A stretch of DNA of 64,000 nucleotides from Thermoleophilaceae bacterium (GCA_040901445.1 JBBDYQ010000002.1:124001-188000); one strand, 5' to 3'. Shown: positions 16,003-24,819, numbered from the stretch's first letter. The notes: generated by a model from the letters alone, not told the origin. Program-made: numbers and translations.

Positions 16003-17427
16003 ATGATGAGCGCTGCAGAGAACGGGGCAACCGGAATGCCACGAGCCGGCGAGCACGCGGTGGTGATCGGAGCCAGCGTGGCGGGTCTGCTCGCCGCCCG
16101 AGCGCTCTCCGATGCCTACGAGCGGGTGACGGTCGTTGAGCGCGATGGGCTGCCGCCCGTCGGCGAGGGGCGCAAGGCGGTGCCGCAGGGGAGCCATGCG
16201 CACGTCATGCTGGCGAGCGGGCAGCGCGCGATGGAGGAGCTGCTGCCGGGGATCACCACCGAGTTGGCCGCGGCGGGTGCGCAGTCGTGCGAGTCCCTGC
16301 GCGAGATCCGCTTTGTCATCGCCGGTCACGAGCTGTCGCGCGAAGCGGTGGGAGCCGACGTGCTGCTCGCCAGCCGCCCGCTGATCGAGGGTCACATCCG
16401 CCGGCGCGTTTTCGCACTCGCCAACGTGAGGGTGCGCGAGCGCTGCGACGCCGTGGACCTGCTCACGTCCCCGGATGGTGAGCGGGTGACCGGTGTGCGG
16501 GTGCGGGACCGCAGCGGGGAAGGCCGCGACGAGCCGCTCGACGCCGACCTCGTCGTCGCCGCCGGCGGGCGGGCCGCTCGGGTCCCGGCATTGCTCGAGG
16601 CGCTCGGCTTCCCGCGCCCCAAGGAGGATCGGCTCGCGGTCGACCTGATGTACGTGAGCCGCCGCGTGCGCCTGCGCTCGGGGGCGCTCGGCCACGACAG
16701 GTTGATCGCGATCGGCGCGCGTCCCGGGCTTCCACGAGGAGTGATGCTGATCGCACAGGAGGACCACTGGATCCTGACCGTCTCCGGCTACGGCGCCGAT
16801 CACCATCCCCCCACCGACGAGGAGGGCTATCTCGAGTTCGTCTCCACGGTCGCGCCGCCCGATGTGCTCGCGGCGATCCGCGAGGCGGAGCCGCTCGGGG
16901 ACCTCGTCACCCACGGCTTTCCCGCCAACCAGCGTCGACGCTACGAGCGCCTCAAGCGCTTCCCGGCGGGCCTGCTCGTGGCCGGCGACGCCATCTGCAG
17001 CTTCAACCCCCTCTACGGTCAGGGGATGTCGGTCGCAGCGCTCGAGGCGATCGAGCTGCGGCGCTGTCTGGAACGCGGACCGCACGGGCTCGCGCAGCGC
17101 TTCTTCCGCGCGGCCGGGAAGGTCGCCGACCAGGCCTGGGAGATAGCGGTGGGGGGCGATCTCGGGCTTCCCGAGGTCGAAGGCCGCCGGCCCTTGGGGC
17201 TGCGCGTGACCAACGCCTATGTGGAGCGGCTCCTGCGCGTGGCCGAGCGCGACCCGATCGTCGCCGCAGCCTTCAACGACGTCGGCGACCTGCTGGCGCC
17301 GCCTCAGCGCGTCATGGCGCCGCGGGTGCTCTGGCGGGTGCTGCGGGGCAACCTCCGCCCGGCGGCGGTTGCGGGGGGAACGAACGTCGGGCCGGTGGCG
17401 GTGCACCCGACGACCCGGCGCAACTGA
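16003..17427 (+). CDS. FAD-dependent monooxygenase/oxidoreductase
   Basis: A 474-residue flavoprotein. VVIGASVAGLLAARALSDAYERVTVVERD is the N-terminal FAD Rossmann motif; RVRERCDAVDLL and LVVAAGGRAARVPALLEALG are mid-protein segments; AGDAICSFNPLYGQGMSVAALEA is the second FAD motif (GD-x-x-x-x-x-P-x-x-G-x-G). This fits the squalene-epoxidase-like / geranylgeranyl-reductase-like branch of the PHBH fold. AGGAGG at 15994-15999 serves ATG 16003 or 16006. It is probably controlled by the LuxR-TPR gene upstream. Confidence 0.8.
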   Translation: MMSAAENGATGMPRAGEHAVVIGASVAGLLAARALSDAYERVTVVERDGLPPVGEGRKAVPQGSHAHVMLASGQRAMEELLPGITTELAAAGAQSCESLREIRFVIAGHELSREAVGADVLLASRPLIEGHIRRRVFALANVRVRERCDAVDLLTSPDGERVTGVRVRDRSGEGRDEPLDADLVVAAGGRAARVPALLEALGFPRPKEDRLAVDLMYVSRRVRLRSGALGHDRLIAIGARPGLPRGVMLIAQEDHWILTVSGYGADHHPPTDEEGYLEFVSTVAPPDVLAAIREAEPLGDLVTHGFPANQRRRYERLKRFPAGLLVAGDAICSFNPLYGQGMSVAALEAIELRRCLERGPHGLAQRFFRAAGKVADQAWEIAVGGDLGLPEVEGRRPLGLRVTNAYVERLLRVAERDPIVAAAFNDVGDLLAPPQRVMAPRVLWRVLRGNLRPAAVAGGTNVGPVAVHPTTRRN

Positions 17428-17469
17428 GACCCGTCAGTTCGTCGGACGCCGCCGGCCGCGAGCGCGGAC

Positions 17470-18375
17470 CTAGCTCGCCGCCCGGACCGGGCCGCGACGC
17501 AACATGGTCTCGATCAGGTCCTCGTCGAGGCCGGCCGGCTCGGTGCCGGCGATGAAGTCCTCCAGCACGGCGACGAAGCGCTTGGGTTCGTGGTTGAAGG
17601 GAAAGTGCCCGGCTCCTTCGAAGACCTCGAGCCGGCTGTGGGGCATCAGGGCCTGGGCTTGTTGGCCGTGCGCGACGGGGATGATCCGGTCCTGCTCGCC
17701 CCACACGAGCAGCGTGGGGACGTTCTCGGACAGATAGAGCCGGTCGCGCGCGTCGACGCGCTGTCCGGACGGGTCGATCACGGACCGGGCGGTGTGCAGG
17801 AACGCGCGGCGGGCACTCACGTCGGCCAGCGAATCGAGGCCCTCGGCAATGCCCTGCACGTCGGCTCCACCGCGAATGCCGATCTTCCCCAGCGCGCGGT
17901 TGATGGCCCGGCCGGCCGAGCGGGCGGTGGAGTTGAAGAGCAGCGGCAGCACGAACTCCGCGCCGGGCAGGGTCGCGGCGCGCAGGACGATGTGGACGTC
18001 GTTTCCGAGCCCGCCGCTGTCCACCAGCACCAGCCGCTCCAGCCGCTCCGGGAACTGGTACGCGAACTGCATCGCGATCCCCCCGCCGAGGGAGTGGCCC
18101 ACCACGGTCGCGCTCGGGATCCCGAGCACCACCAGCAGGTCCCTCACGCCGCTTGCGTAGGCGCCCAGCGAGTAGTCGCCGCGCGGCTTGGCGGAGCGCC
18201 CGTGTCCGAGCAGATCCGGGGCGATCACCGTATGGCGCTCCGCCAGCTTCGGCATCACCGAGTGCCAGGTCCGCGAGCTCGAGGTGATCCCGTGGATCAG
18301 GACCACGGCAGGCCCCTGGCCCATCTGGTGGTAGGTGACGGGGTGGCCGTGCAGGTCGACGGTCTCGGTCTCCAT
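17470..18375 (-). CDS. Alpha/beta hydrolase
   Basis: A 301-residue alpha/beta-hydrolase. It has the oxyanion loop VLIHGITSSSRTW, the nucleophile elbow VVGHSLGGG (Ser nucleophile), the acid in LLVWGEQDRIIP and histidine in GAGHFPFNHEP. The frame is open to 18531, but METETVDLHGH at 18375 is the natural N-terminus, and a TATCGT -10 box (18388-18383) would begin the mRNA at 18376. Its substrate is unknown. It is convergent with the FAD monooxygenase. Confidence 0.85.
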   Translation of the reverse strand: METETVDLHGHPVTYHQMGQGPAVVLIHGITSSSRTWHSVMPKLAERHTVIAPDLLGHGRSAKPRGDYSLGAYASGVRDLLVVLGIPSATVVGHSLGGGIAMQFAYQFPERLERLVLVDSGGLGNDVHIVLRAATLPGAEFVLPLLFNSTARSAGRAINRALGKIGIRGGADVQGIAEGLDSLADVSARRAFLHTARSVIDPSGQRVDARDRLYLSENVPTLLVWGEQDRIIPVAHGQQAQALMPHSRLEVFEGAGHFPFNHEPKRFVAVLEDFIAGTEPAGLDEDLIETMLRRGPVRAAS

Positions 18376-18382
18376 GCAGGGG

Positions 18383-18388
18383 ACGATA
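18383..18388 (-). promoter_or_regulatory. -10 box TATCGT of alpha/beta hydrolase
   Basis: Minus-strand TATCGT ends seven bases before 18376. The ATG is at 18375 without a ribosome site, so the transcript is predicted to be leaderless. Confidence 0.5.
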
Positions 18389-18544
18389 GGGCGCAGTCGG
18401 TTCGAGCGAGCGACCGGTGCGCGGTCACGTACGCCATCCGGGCCTGTGGTTCCCCGTGACGGGGAGCGCAGGCGGGCGCCGGCCAGGGGGGGGGTCGCGG
18501 GCAGCCCGGCGCGTGCCGTCGCGGCAGCCACGGGAGCGCGAGAG

Positions 18545-18672
18545 TCCGAACCCGGGTTCGAGGTTGCGGTGCTCGAGCTCGAGACGCGTGCGGTCCGGTG
18601 CCCCGGAGATGAAGCGGACCTCGACCTCGCTCGTCTTGTCGAGGTCGGTCTCGAGCCGCCACTTGGCGGATC
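18545..18672 (-). pseudogene. Remnant of an SRPBCC (AHSA1-like) gene
   Basis: This sits in a 315-bp stretch (18376-18690) without an intact gene. On the minus strand a 40-codon piece reads KWRLETDLDKTSEVEVRF, then ISGAPDRTRLELEHRNLEPG. This is the middle of an activator-of-Hsp90-like SRPBCC protein, where EVEVRF and T-R-x-E-L-x-H-R are the family hallmarks. A TGA lies three codons before it, no start is available and the C-terminal helix is missing. I read it as a decayed gene; the rest of the gap holds nothing I can name. Confidence 0.55.
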
Positions 18673-18690
18673 AGTCGACGCGTGTCCCGG

Positions 18691-19290
18691 TCAGCCGGGC
18701 CGCAGCCGGTGGACCCGGACCACGTCGCGGACGCGCGTCTCCACCGGCCACCGGCGGCCGGCCTCCTCGATGAACGCGTCGCCCGCCGGCCTGCCCGGAT
18801 CGGCGAGCCAGGCCTCCGGCGCCAGGCGCGGCAGGAGCGACAGCAGCAGGGCGACGTTGGCGCGCTCGTACAGGACGTCCGCGGCGAGCAGGAGGTCGAA
18901 CGGCGCCCGCCGGAGGAGCTCGCCGGGCTCCGTCCAGTCGACCCTGGCCGTCTCGAGCCGCACCCCGTTCGCCTGCGCGTTTCGCGCGACGAGCGCGAGC
19001 GCTTCGTCGCTTTCGTCCGTGGCGAGCACCGCGGCGCCCACGCGGGCAGCGGCGATGCTCGGCACGCCGAGCCCACAGCCCAGCTCGACCACGCGCAGGC
19101 CGCGCAGCGCGGCACCTTCGAGCTCGCACGCGAGCGCCACGCCGCTGCGCCAGAGGACGGACCAGTACGGCGCGACCGGCGCCCATTCCACCGGGCCCGC
19201 GTCCGGGAGGCCGGCGGACTCCTCGGGCTGCAGTATGCGCACCTCGCCGCCCGGCAGCTCGATCGACTGGCTGACGAGCTCTTCGGGCAC
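18691..19290 (-). CDS. Class I SAM-dependent methyltransferase (lysine MTase-like)
   Basis: A 199-residue protein of the methyltransferase-16 / ETFB-lysine-methyltransferase type. It has W-x-x-x-APYWSVLWRSG before the SAM site, VVELGCGLGVPSIAAARVGA as motif I, the acidic residue in LATDESDEAL, and DLLLAADVLYERANV in place of the usual D-x-x-Y motif. It likely methylates a protein side chain. GTG 19290 coincides with the start predicted from TAGAGT at 19302-19297. Confidence 0.75.
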   Translation of the reverse strand: MPEELVSQSIELPGGEVRILQPEESAGLPDAGPVEWAPVAPYWSVLWRSGVALACELEGAALRGLRVVELGCGLGVPSIAAARVGAAVLATDESDEALALVARNAQANGVRLETARVDWTEPGELLRRAPFDLLLAADVLYERANVALLLSLLPRLAPEAWLADPGRPAGDAFIEEAGRRWPVETRVRDVVRVHRLRPG

Positions 19291-19296
19291 GCGCCG

Positions 19297-19302
19297 ACTC
19301 TA
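19297..19302 (-). promoter_or_regulatory. -10 box TAGAGT of methyltransferase
   Basis: The minus-strand hexamer ends seven bases before the GTG at 19290, so the predicted start equals the first base of the gene. Confidence 0.5.
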
Positions 19303-19375
19303 CGCGCGGCCCCGATGAAGCCGGCCGCCGGCCGCTTCCAGGTGGGTGACGCCATTCGACCACCCGGGAGGACCC

Positions 19376-19532
19376 ATGCAGCCGCGCGACATCGCCAACC
19401 TCTACTACGACGCCTGGAAGACGAAGCAGGGCGACATGACCGGTGGACACCGGCTCGCTCGACGACCGCCGCCTGCGGCACTGGATCCAGCGCGCCCTGG
19501 CCTTCGTGTCGGAGCTGCCGCCGAAGCAGTGA
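19376..19532 (+). pseudogene. Truncated, frameshifted NTF2/SnoaL-like remnant
   Basis: ATG 19376 has a GGGAGGA ribosome site and opens MQPRDIANLYYDAWKTKQGD, the usual first helix of a nuclear-transport-factor-2-like (SnoaL) protein. After about 22 codons the frame loses similarity. A +1 shifted frame from 19443 gives VDTGSLDDRRLRHWIQRALA and ends at TGA 19530. The real family is about 110-140 residues with a conical beta sheet, none of which remains. Probably an internal deletion product. Confidence 0.45.
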
Positions 19533-19569
19533 TCCGTGGGAGGTGTCAGCCGGCCGCGAGCGAGGCAGG

Positions 19570-20523
19570 CTAGAGCGTGGCTCGTCTGAGCCTGTCTGCC
19601 AGTACCTCCAGGCGCTTGGCCAGCTCGGGTGGCTCGTGCACCTCGAAGTCGACGTCGAGCATCGCGATCCGGATCGCCAGCCAACCCAGGTCGTCGTCGC
19701 CGGTCCGGTACCGGCACGTGCGCTCGTCGATCGGCTCGATCGTGCCCCAGTGATGAGGCACGCGATTCGCGATCTCCTCGGCGGCCGCGTGGACCGTGAC
19801 GCTGGCCTCGAAGCGGTTCGGGGTCCGGAAGATGCTCTGCTCGACATACGTCGCCGCATCCTTGGCCGGAAGCTCGCGCGGCACGAAGCGGGCGCCGCTG
19901 GAGGCCGGTCTGGTCAGCCGGTCGACGCGAAACGTGCGCCAGTCGTCGCGGCGGCGGTCCCACGCAACCAGGTACCAGCGGCGGCCGAGGTTGACCAGCG
20001 AATGCGGCTCCACCTCGCGGCGGCTCTCGGTGCCGTCGCGGCTTCGGTAGGCGAAGCGAAGGCACTCGCGGTCTCGGTGGGCCGCGGCGATGACGGTCAG
20101 GTGCTGCGGGTCGACGGTCGGGCCCGCGGCGGGGGGCGCGATGGTCGCCGATCCGAGGGCTCGCACGCGCCTGCGCAGGTGCGCCGGCAGGACCTGTTCG
20201 AGCTTGACCAGCGCCCTGACCGCGGTCTCCTCGATCCCGGTCACCGACGCGCGGGCGGCGGTGCCGAGGCCGACGGCGATCGCGATCGCCTCGTCGTCGT
20301 CGAGGAGCAGCGGGGGCATCGCGGTGCCGGCGCGAAGCCGGTAGCCCCCGGCGGGGCCGGTGTGCGACTCCACGGGGTAGCCGAGACCTCGGAGCCGCTC
20401 CACGTCGCGCCGGATCGTCCGCCGCGATACCTCCAGGCGGTCGGCGAGCTCGGCACCCTCCCAGTAGGGGCGGGCCTGGAGCAGCGAGAGCAGCTCCAGC
20501 AGTCGGCTCGAGGTCGCAGTCAC
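19570..20523 (-). CDS. HTH-WYL (DeoR/YafY-type) transcriptional regulator
   Basis: A 317-residue regulator. The N-terminal winged helix reads ELADRLEVSRRTIRRDVERLRGLGYPVE. The WYL domain contains FAYRSRDGTESRREVEPHSLVNLGRRWYLVAWD, where the WYL motif appears as RWYLVAW. The C-terminal WCX domain follows. WYL domains sense ligands or nucleic acids. It is divergent from a tandem VOC gene, a very common pairing in Actinobacteria, and probably controls it. Start GTG 20523. Confidence 0.87.
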   Translation of the reverse strand: MTATSSRLLELLSLLQARPYWEGAELADRLEVSRRTIRRDVERLRGLGYPVESHTGPAGGYRLRAGTAMPPLLLDDDEAIAIAVGLGTAARASVTGIEETAVRALVKLEQVLPAHLRRRVRALGSATIAPPAAGPTVDPQHLTVIAAAHRDRECLRFAYRSRDGTESRREVEPHSLVNLGRRWYLVAWDRRRDDWRTFRVDRLTRPASSGARFVPRELPAKDAATYVEQSIFRTPNRFEASVTVHAAAEEIANRVPHHWGTIEPIDERTCRYRTGDDDLGWLAIRIAMLDVDFEVHEPPELAKRLEVLADRLRRATL

Positions 20524-20546
20524 GCCGACTTCATGATCCCCAACTT

Positions 20547-20562
20547 TGAGGACAGCTCCTGA
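20547..20562. promoter_or_regulatory. Palindrome between WYL regulator and VOC gene
   Basis: TGAGGACAGCTCCTGA: AGGA and TCCT arms around CAGC, with one flanking mismatch. It lies upstream of the -10 candidate TAGGCT (20576-20581) of the VOC gene and just behind GATCAT (20537-20532) of the regulator, where a WYL operator is expected. Confidence 0.4.
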
Positions 20563-20614
20563 CCTAAATCGCCAATAGGCTGCGCCCGGCTATCAGCAAC
20601 CGGAAGGAGCAGCG

Positions 20615-21505
20615 ATGCCCGAGCGCGACGGATACATCCCCGGGGTGCCCTGCTGGGTGGACACGAGCCAGCACGATCCCGAGGGCGCCGTGGACTTCTA
20701 CAGCGGCCTCTTCGGCTGGGAGTTCCGGGACGTGATGCCACCCGGCTCGGAGGGCAAGTACTTCATCGCCCGGCTGCATGGCGGCGACGTGGCCGCCGTC
20801 GGGTCGATCCCCGAGGGCGCCCCGCCGATGGCGATGTGGCGCACCTATGTCTGGGTCGAGAGCGCCGACGACACGGCGGCGGCGGTCCGCGATGCCGGTG
20901 GGGGCGTGGTGATGGAGCCGTTCGACGTCCTGGACTCCGGCCGCCTGGCGGTCCTCACCGACCCCGAGGGCGCCGCATTCCTCGCCTGGCAGGCGAAGGA
21001 GCACAAGGGGGCGCAGGTCGTCAACGAGCACGGCTCCTTGGTCTTCAACGGCCTGGCCACCCGCGACGCAGACGGCGCGAAGTCCTTCTACGGCTCGGTG
21101 TTCGGCTGGACCACGCTGGCCCTGGGCGGCGGCGCCGAGATGTGGACGCTTCCGGGTTACGGCGACCACCTCGAGCGGGACAACCCGGACCTCCGCAAGC
21201 AGATGGCGGAGGGGGACGCGCCGAAGGGCTTCGAGGACGTCGTCGCCGCCCTCAATCCGATCCCGGACGACCAGCCCGACACGCCGGCGCATTGGAACGT
21301 GACCTTCGGGGTCGATGACGCCGACGCCACGGCTGCGAGGGCCACCGAGCTCGGCGGCAAGGTGATCGTCTCGCCCTTCGACGCTCCCTGGGTCCGGATG
21401 ACGATCATCAGCGACCCGCAGGGCGCAACGTTCATCGCGAGCAAGTTCGTGCCCGAGAACAGGGACCTCGGCAACCGGCCTGACGCTGGGGCGGCCGCCG
21501 GCTAG
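20615..21505 (+). CDS. Tandem VOC (glyoxalase-fold) protein
   Basis: A 296-residue protein with two complete VOC halves. Half one covers about 5-125 (GVPCWVDTSQHDPEGAVDFY, then LTDPEGAAFLAWQ). Half two covers about 140-275 (SLVFNGLATRDADGAKSFYG, then ISDPQGATFIASKF). The CxxC-free CFP30/YkcA-like subgroup is often annotated as a hydroxylase of unknown substrate. GGAAGGAGC lies in front of ATG 20615. It is probably regulated by the divergent WYL protein. Confidence 0.82.
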   Translation: MPERDGYIPGVPCWVDTSQHDPEGAVDFYSGLFGWEFRDVMPPGSEGKYFIARLHGGDVAAVGSIPEGAPPMAMWRTYVWVESADDTAAAVRDAGGGVVMEPFDVLDSGRLAVLTDPEGAAFLAWQAKEHKGAQVVNEHGSLVFNGLATRDADGAKSFYGSVFGWTTLALGGGAEMWTLPGYGDHLERDNPDLRKQMAEGDAPKGFEDVVAALNPIPDDQPDTPAHWNVTFGVDDADATAARATELGGKVIVSPFDAPWVRMTIISDPQGATFIASKFVPENRDLGNRPDAGAAAG

Positions 21506-21644
21506 CCCGACCGGCGAGAGCCCGCAGAGGCCCCCGCCCGGCAGACCGTGATGTGAGCGTCAGCTCAGGCGCGCGTCCCAGGAGGCTTCGCCCACCTCAG
21601 ACGTCGACACCGACCTCGAAGCCGCCATAGAGTGGCCGGGGATC

Positions 21645-22097
21645 TCAGCCGGCCGCGGCCATGCGCTTCTCCATCTCCTCGGGCGCCACGTCCTCGACGT
21701 GGGTGGCGACGCTCCAGCGGTGCCCGAACGGATCCTCGAACTCACCCAGGCGGTCGCCGTAGAACTTGTCCTCCACCGGCTGCAGCGGCTTGGCGCCGGC
21801 CTGAACCGCACGCTCGAAGACGGCGTCCGAGTCGTCAACGTAGACGTGCAGCATGACCGGAGTCCCGCCGACGGTCTTGGGGCCGAGCGCGTTCATGTCC
21901 GGGTGCTCGTCCGCGAGCATGACGAGCGAGTCGCCGATCTCGAGCTCGGCGTGGCCCACCCTGTCGCCGGGGGCGGGCATGCGCATGCGCTCGGTGGCCC
22001 CGAGCACCTCGCGATAGAAGTCGATGGCGGCGCTCCCGCCGTCGACGATGAGATAGGGCATTACCCGCGGATAACCGTCGGGAATCGGCTTCACCAT
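21645..22097 (-). CDS. PhnB-like VOC protein
   Basis: A 150-residue single VOC unit of the PhnB / bleomycin-resistance-like type: YPRVMPYLIVDGGSAAIDFYREVLGATE, GHAELEIGDSLVMLADEHP, then VYVDDSDAVFERAVQAGAK and EDPFGHRWSVATHVED. AGGAGGT precedes ATG 22097. Members bind small molecules; the function here is unknown. Nothing recognisable lies in the 139 bp after the convergent VOC gene. Confidence 0.8.
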   Translation of the reverse strand: MVKPIPDGYPRVMPYLIVDGGSAAIDFYREVLGATERMRMPAPGDRVGHAELEIGDSLVMLADEHPDMNALGPKTVGGTPVMLHVYVDDSDAVFERAVQAGAKPLQPVEDKFYGDRLGEFEDPFGHRWSVATHVEDVAPEEMEKRMAAAG

Positions 22098-22237
22098 CGC
22101 TGGTACCTCCTGGCGTTGGCTGGTGAACGTTCCGCGGCTCGAGAGCCCGTGCGGCGATCGGGCCGCGACCGGCAGCCTACCGCGACACGGAGCGCCCGGT
22201 CCGCGATACGGTCCCAGGCCGGGTGCGGAGGGAGCAC

Positions 22238-24760
22238 GTGACCCGGAGGGCCAGGCGGGCCGCCACGACGGTCGCGCTTGCGTGCGCCCTGCCCGCGCCC
22301 TCCGCGGCCGGAGCCGCGGAGGAACCCACGCGCTACTCGCTCGCGAATGGCTGCTTCACGGTGCAGGAGTCGGGGCGGACCCTGGCCGGAGCGGAGAGCG
22401 TACGCATGCAGGCGACGGCGCTCGGCCGCTACCTCCTCTACCGCCCGGACGGCACGTTCCTGGCCGCACAGGCCGGCGGCGGCGTGGCCCCGGCGCCCGA
22501 GCCCGGCCCGGCCGCCGACTGGCGCGTGGAGGAGGCCGCGGGCGACACGTTCACGCTGTCGCCGGCGTCCGGCGAAGGCCGTCCGCTGACGTCTGTGCGG
22601 TTCGTGGCCGCCGACGGCTGCGCCGCCTATCCCGAGGCCGAGCTCAATGCCACCGGCACGCCGTCGAAGGGCGACGTGCCCTACGGGCGCGTGGGCGGCC
22701 TGGTGGAGGGCCACATGCACTGGATGACCTTCGAGTACTTCGGTAAGCGCTTCCACTGCGGCCGCCCCTGGCACGCCTACGGCATCGAGCACGCGTTGCC
22801 CGACTGCTCCGGGATCGAGGGCCCGCAGGGCCTCGCCGCGCCGGTGCAGAACTTCCTCAACTACGGCAACCCGGCCCAGCCCCATGACACGAGCGGCTAC
22901 CCCAAGCTCACCGAGTGGTCGTCGAGCAACCTGACGTATGAGGGGACGTACTGGCGCTGGATCGAGCGCTCGTGGATGGCAGGGCTGCGGCTCATGGTCA
23001 TGGGCGTCAACGAGAACCGCGTGCTCTGCGAGCTGCAGGCCAACCGCGAGACCAACTGCAACGAGATGGACACGATGCGCCGCGGCTTCAGGGCGATCCG
23101 GGAGCTCCAGGACTACGTGGACGCCCAGGCCGGCGGGCCGGGCAAGGGCTTCTTCCAGATCGTCACCGATCCGTTCGAGGCGCGCCGGGTCGTGAACGAC
23201 GGAAGGATGGCCGTGGTCCTGGAGATCGAGACGTCCGAGCCCTTCGACTGCCGCGGCTGGGACAACCCGTCGTGCGACCGCGAGCAGATCGACCGCCAGC
23301 TCGACGAGATGTACCGGCTCGGCGTCCGCTCCTCCCTGCTGCTGAACAAGTTCGACAACCCGCTGACCGGCGTGCGCTTCGACGGCGGGCCGGTCGGGAC
23401 GGTCATCAACGCCGGCAACCGGCAGAGCGCCGGGTCGTTCTTCAGCGCGCGCACCTGCGACGGTCCGCTGCGCGACAACACGATCGAGACCTTCGTCCCG
23501 CCGGCCAGCTCCGCCCTGCACGACATCTTCTCGGGGCTCGGCGTCCAGAGCGGGACGTTCCCGGCGTATCCCCCCGCGCCGCACTGCAACACGCGCGGGC
23601 TGACGGCGCTCGGCAAGCACGTGGTACGCCGGATGATGGATCTCAAGATGATCGTCAACCCCGACCACATGAGCCAGGCGGCGGTGGACGACACGCTGTC
23701 GCTGCTCGAGGCGCGCGACTACTCGGGCGTGATCTCGCCCCACGGCTGGATGGACCCGGGCAACTGGCCGCGCGTGTGGAACCTCGGCGGGATGGCGTTC
23801 CCGGGCCACTCGGCGGCGAGCGACTACGTGGACGAGTGGCGGAAGTACCGGCCGCAGTCGACGCCGTTCGAGTTCGGGTGGGGCTACGGCGCCGACCTGG
23901 GCGGGCTCTCACAGCAGCCCCGCGCCGAGGGTGACTCCGGCGACATCAGCTACCCGTTCACGAGCTACGACGGCCAGGTGACCTTCGATCGCCAGACCAC
24001 CGGCGAGCGGACCTTCGACTACACGAAGGAGGGCGTCGCGCACTACGGGCTCTACCCCGAGTGGTTCGAGGATCTGCGGCGGCTCGGCGGGGACGAGATG
24101 GTGCGCGACATGTGGAACGGCGCCGAGGCATACATCCAGATGTGGGAGCGCGCCCACGGCATCGCACGGCCCGGCTGTTCCTCGCCGCGCGCGGCACTGC
24201 GCTCTCGCGGCCTCTCGCGCGTGCGACTCGGCGACGACTGGGAGACCGTCCTGCGCCGCGCCGGCCAGCCGCAGCAGCGCACGCGCGCGTGGAGCTGGTG
24301 CGTGAGGGGCCGGGGCAACGGGCGCGCGGGGGACATCGCGGTGCTGAGCGAGGCCGGAGAGGTGGAGCTCGTGGGCAGCACCGCCCGTGGCCGGCGGCCC
24401 GCGGGGATCGCGGTCGGAACGCCTTCCTCCCGGCTGCGCTCGAGGACGCGGCCGGTGGGCCGCGGGATCCGGGTCCGGCGCGCGGGCAGGTCCGTGTGGG
24501 TCTTCGTCATGCGCCGTGGACGCGTCAGCGGCGTGGCCGTGGCCTCCCGCTCGCTCGCCCGGCGCCCGGCCGACCTGCGCGCCGCCATCCGTCGCTTCCG
24601 TTCGGCGAAGGCCACCCAGGCCGCGCCCGCCTACGTCGGGAGCCCGGCGGAGGAGGAGACGGACGGCGGCCTCAGCGGGCGGACGCTGGCCGGCACCGGC
24701 AACGAGGAGCTCAACCGCAAGCTCGAGCTGCTCTGCCGGCTGCAGGTGCAGGGTGCGTAG
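22238..24760 (+). CDS. Large secreted M19-dipeptidase-like amidohydrolase
   Basis: An 840-residue exported protein. GTG 22238 is chosen because GGAGGGA lies 4 bp upstream and it gives a proper signal peptide (VTRRARRAATT, then a hydrophobic core and PSAAGAAEE). The amidohydrolase part begins with GGLVEGHMHWM (H-x-H metal site) near residue 160. It contains VLEIETSE, LDEMYRLGVRSSLLLN and GLTALGKHVVRRMMDLKMIVNPDHMS, which mirror the order of membrane-dipeptidase (M19) motifs, and ISPHGWM as a late metal histidine. A basic C-terminal region of about 190 residues is unassigned. It lies upstream of the peptide cassette but is separated by a hairpin. Confidence 0.68.
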   Translation: MTRRARRAATTVALACALPAPSAAGAAEEPTRYSLANGCFTVQESGRTLAGAESVRMQATALGRYLLYRPDGTFLAAQAGGGVAPAPEPGPAADWRVEEAAGDTFTLSPASGEGRPLTSVRFVAADGCAAYPEAELNATGTPSKGDVPYGRVGGLVEGHMHWMTFEYFGKRFHCGRPWHAYGIEHALPDCSGIEGPQGLAAPVQNFLNYGNPAQPHDTSGYPKLTEWSSSNLTYEGTYWRWIERSWMAGLRLMVMGVNENRVLCELQANRETNCNEMDTMRRGFRAIRELQDYVDAQAGGPGKGFFQIVTDPFEARRVVNDGRMAVVLEIETSEPFDCRGWDNPSCDREQIDRQLDEMYRLGVRSSLLLNKFDNPLTGVRFDGGPVGTVINAGNRQSAGSFFSARTCDGPLRDNTIETFVPPASSALHDIFSGLGVQSGTFPAYPPAPHCNTRGLTALGKHVVRRMMDLKMIVNPDHMSQAAVDDTLSLLEARDYSGVISPHGWMDPGNWPRVWNLGGMAFPGHSAASDYVDEWRKYRPQSTPFEFGWGYGADLGGLSQQPRAEGDSGDISYPFTSYDGQVTFDRQTTGERTFDYTKEGVAHYGLYPEWFEDLRRLGGDEMVRDMWNGAEAYIQMWERAHGIARPGCSSPRAALRSRGLSRVRLGDDWETVLRRAGQPQQRTRAWSWCVRGRGNGRAGDIAVLSEAGEVELVGSTARGRRPAGIAVGTPSSRLRSRTRPVGRGIRVRRAGRSVWVFVMRRGRVSGVAVASRSLARRPADLRAAIRRFRSAKATQAAPAYVGSPAEEETDGGLSGRTLAGTGNEELNRKLELLCRLQVQGA

Positions 24761-24768
24761 ACCACACC

Positions 24769-24790
24769 GCGCGGCGCGACAACGCCGCGC
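24769..24790 (+). terminator. GC hairpin after amidohydrolase gene
   Basis: GCGCGGCG (24769-24776) and CGCCGCGC (24783-24790) form an 8-bp stem with loop CGACAA, starting 8 bp after the stop. There is no T-run. Confidence 0.5.
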
Positions 24791-24819
24791 GCGAGCGTCG
24801 GCGGCGGCGTGCCCCTCCG

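Noticed and set aside
18673-18678. TGA before the SRPBCC fragment as another selenocysteine codon
   Set aside because: There is no homology upstream of the TGA and no catalytic Cys position in this family; it is a decayed gene.
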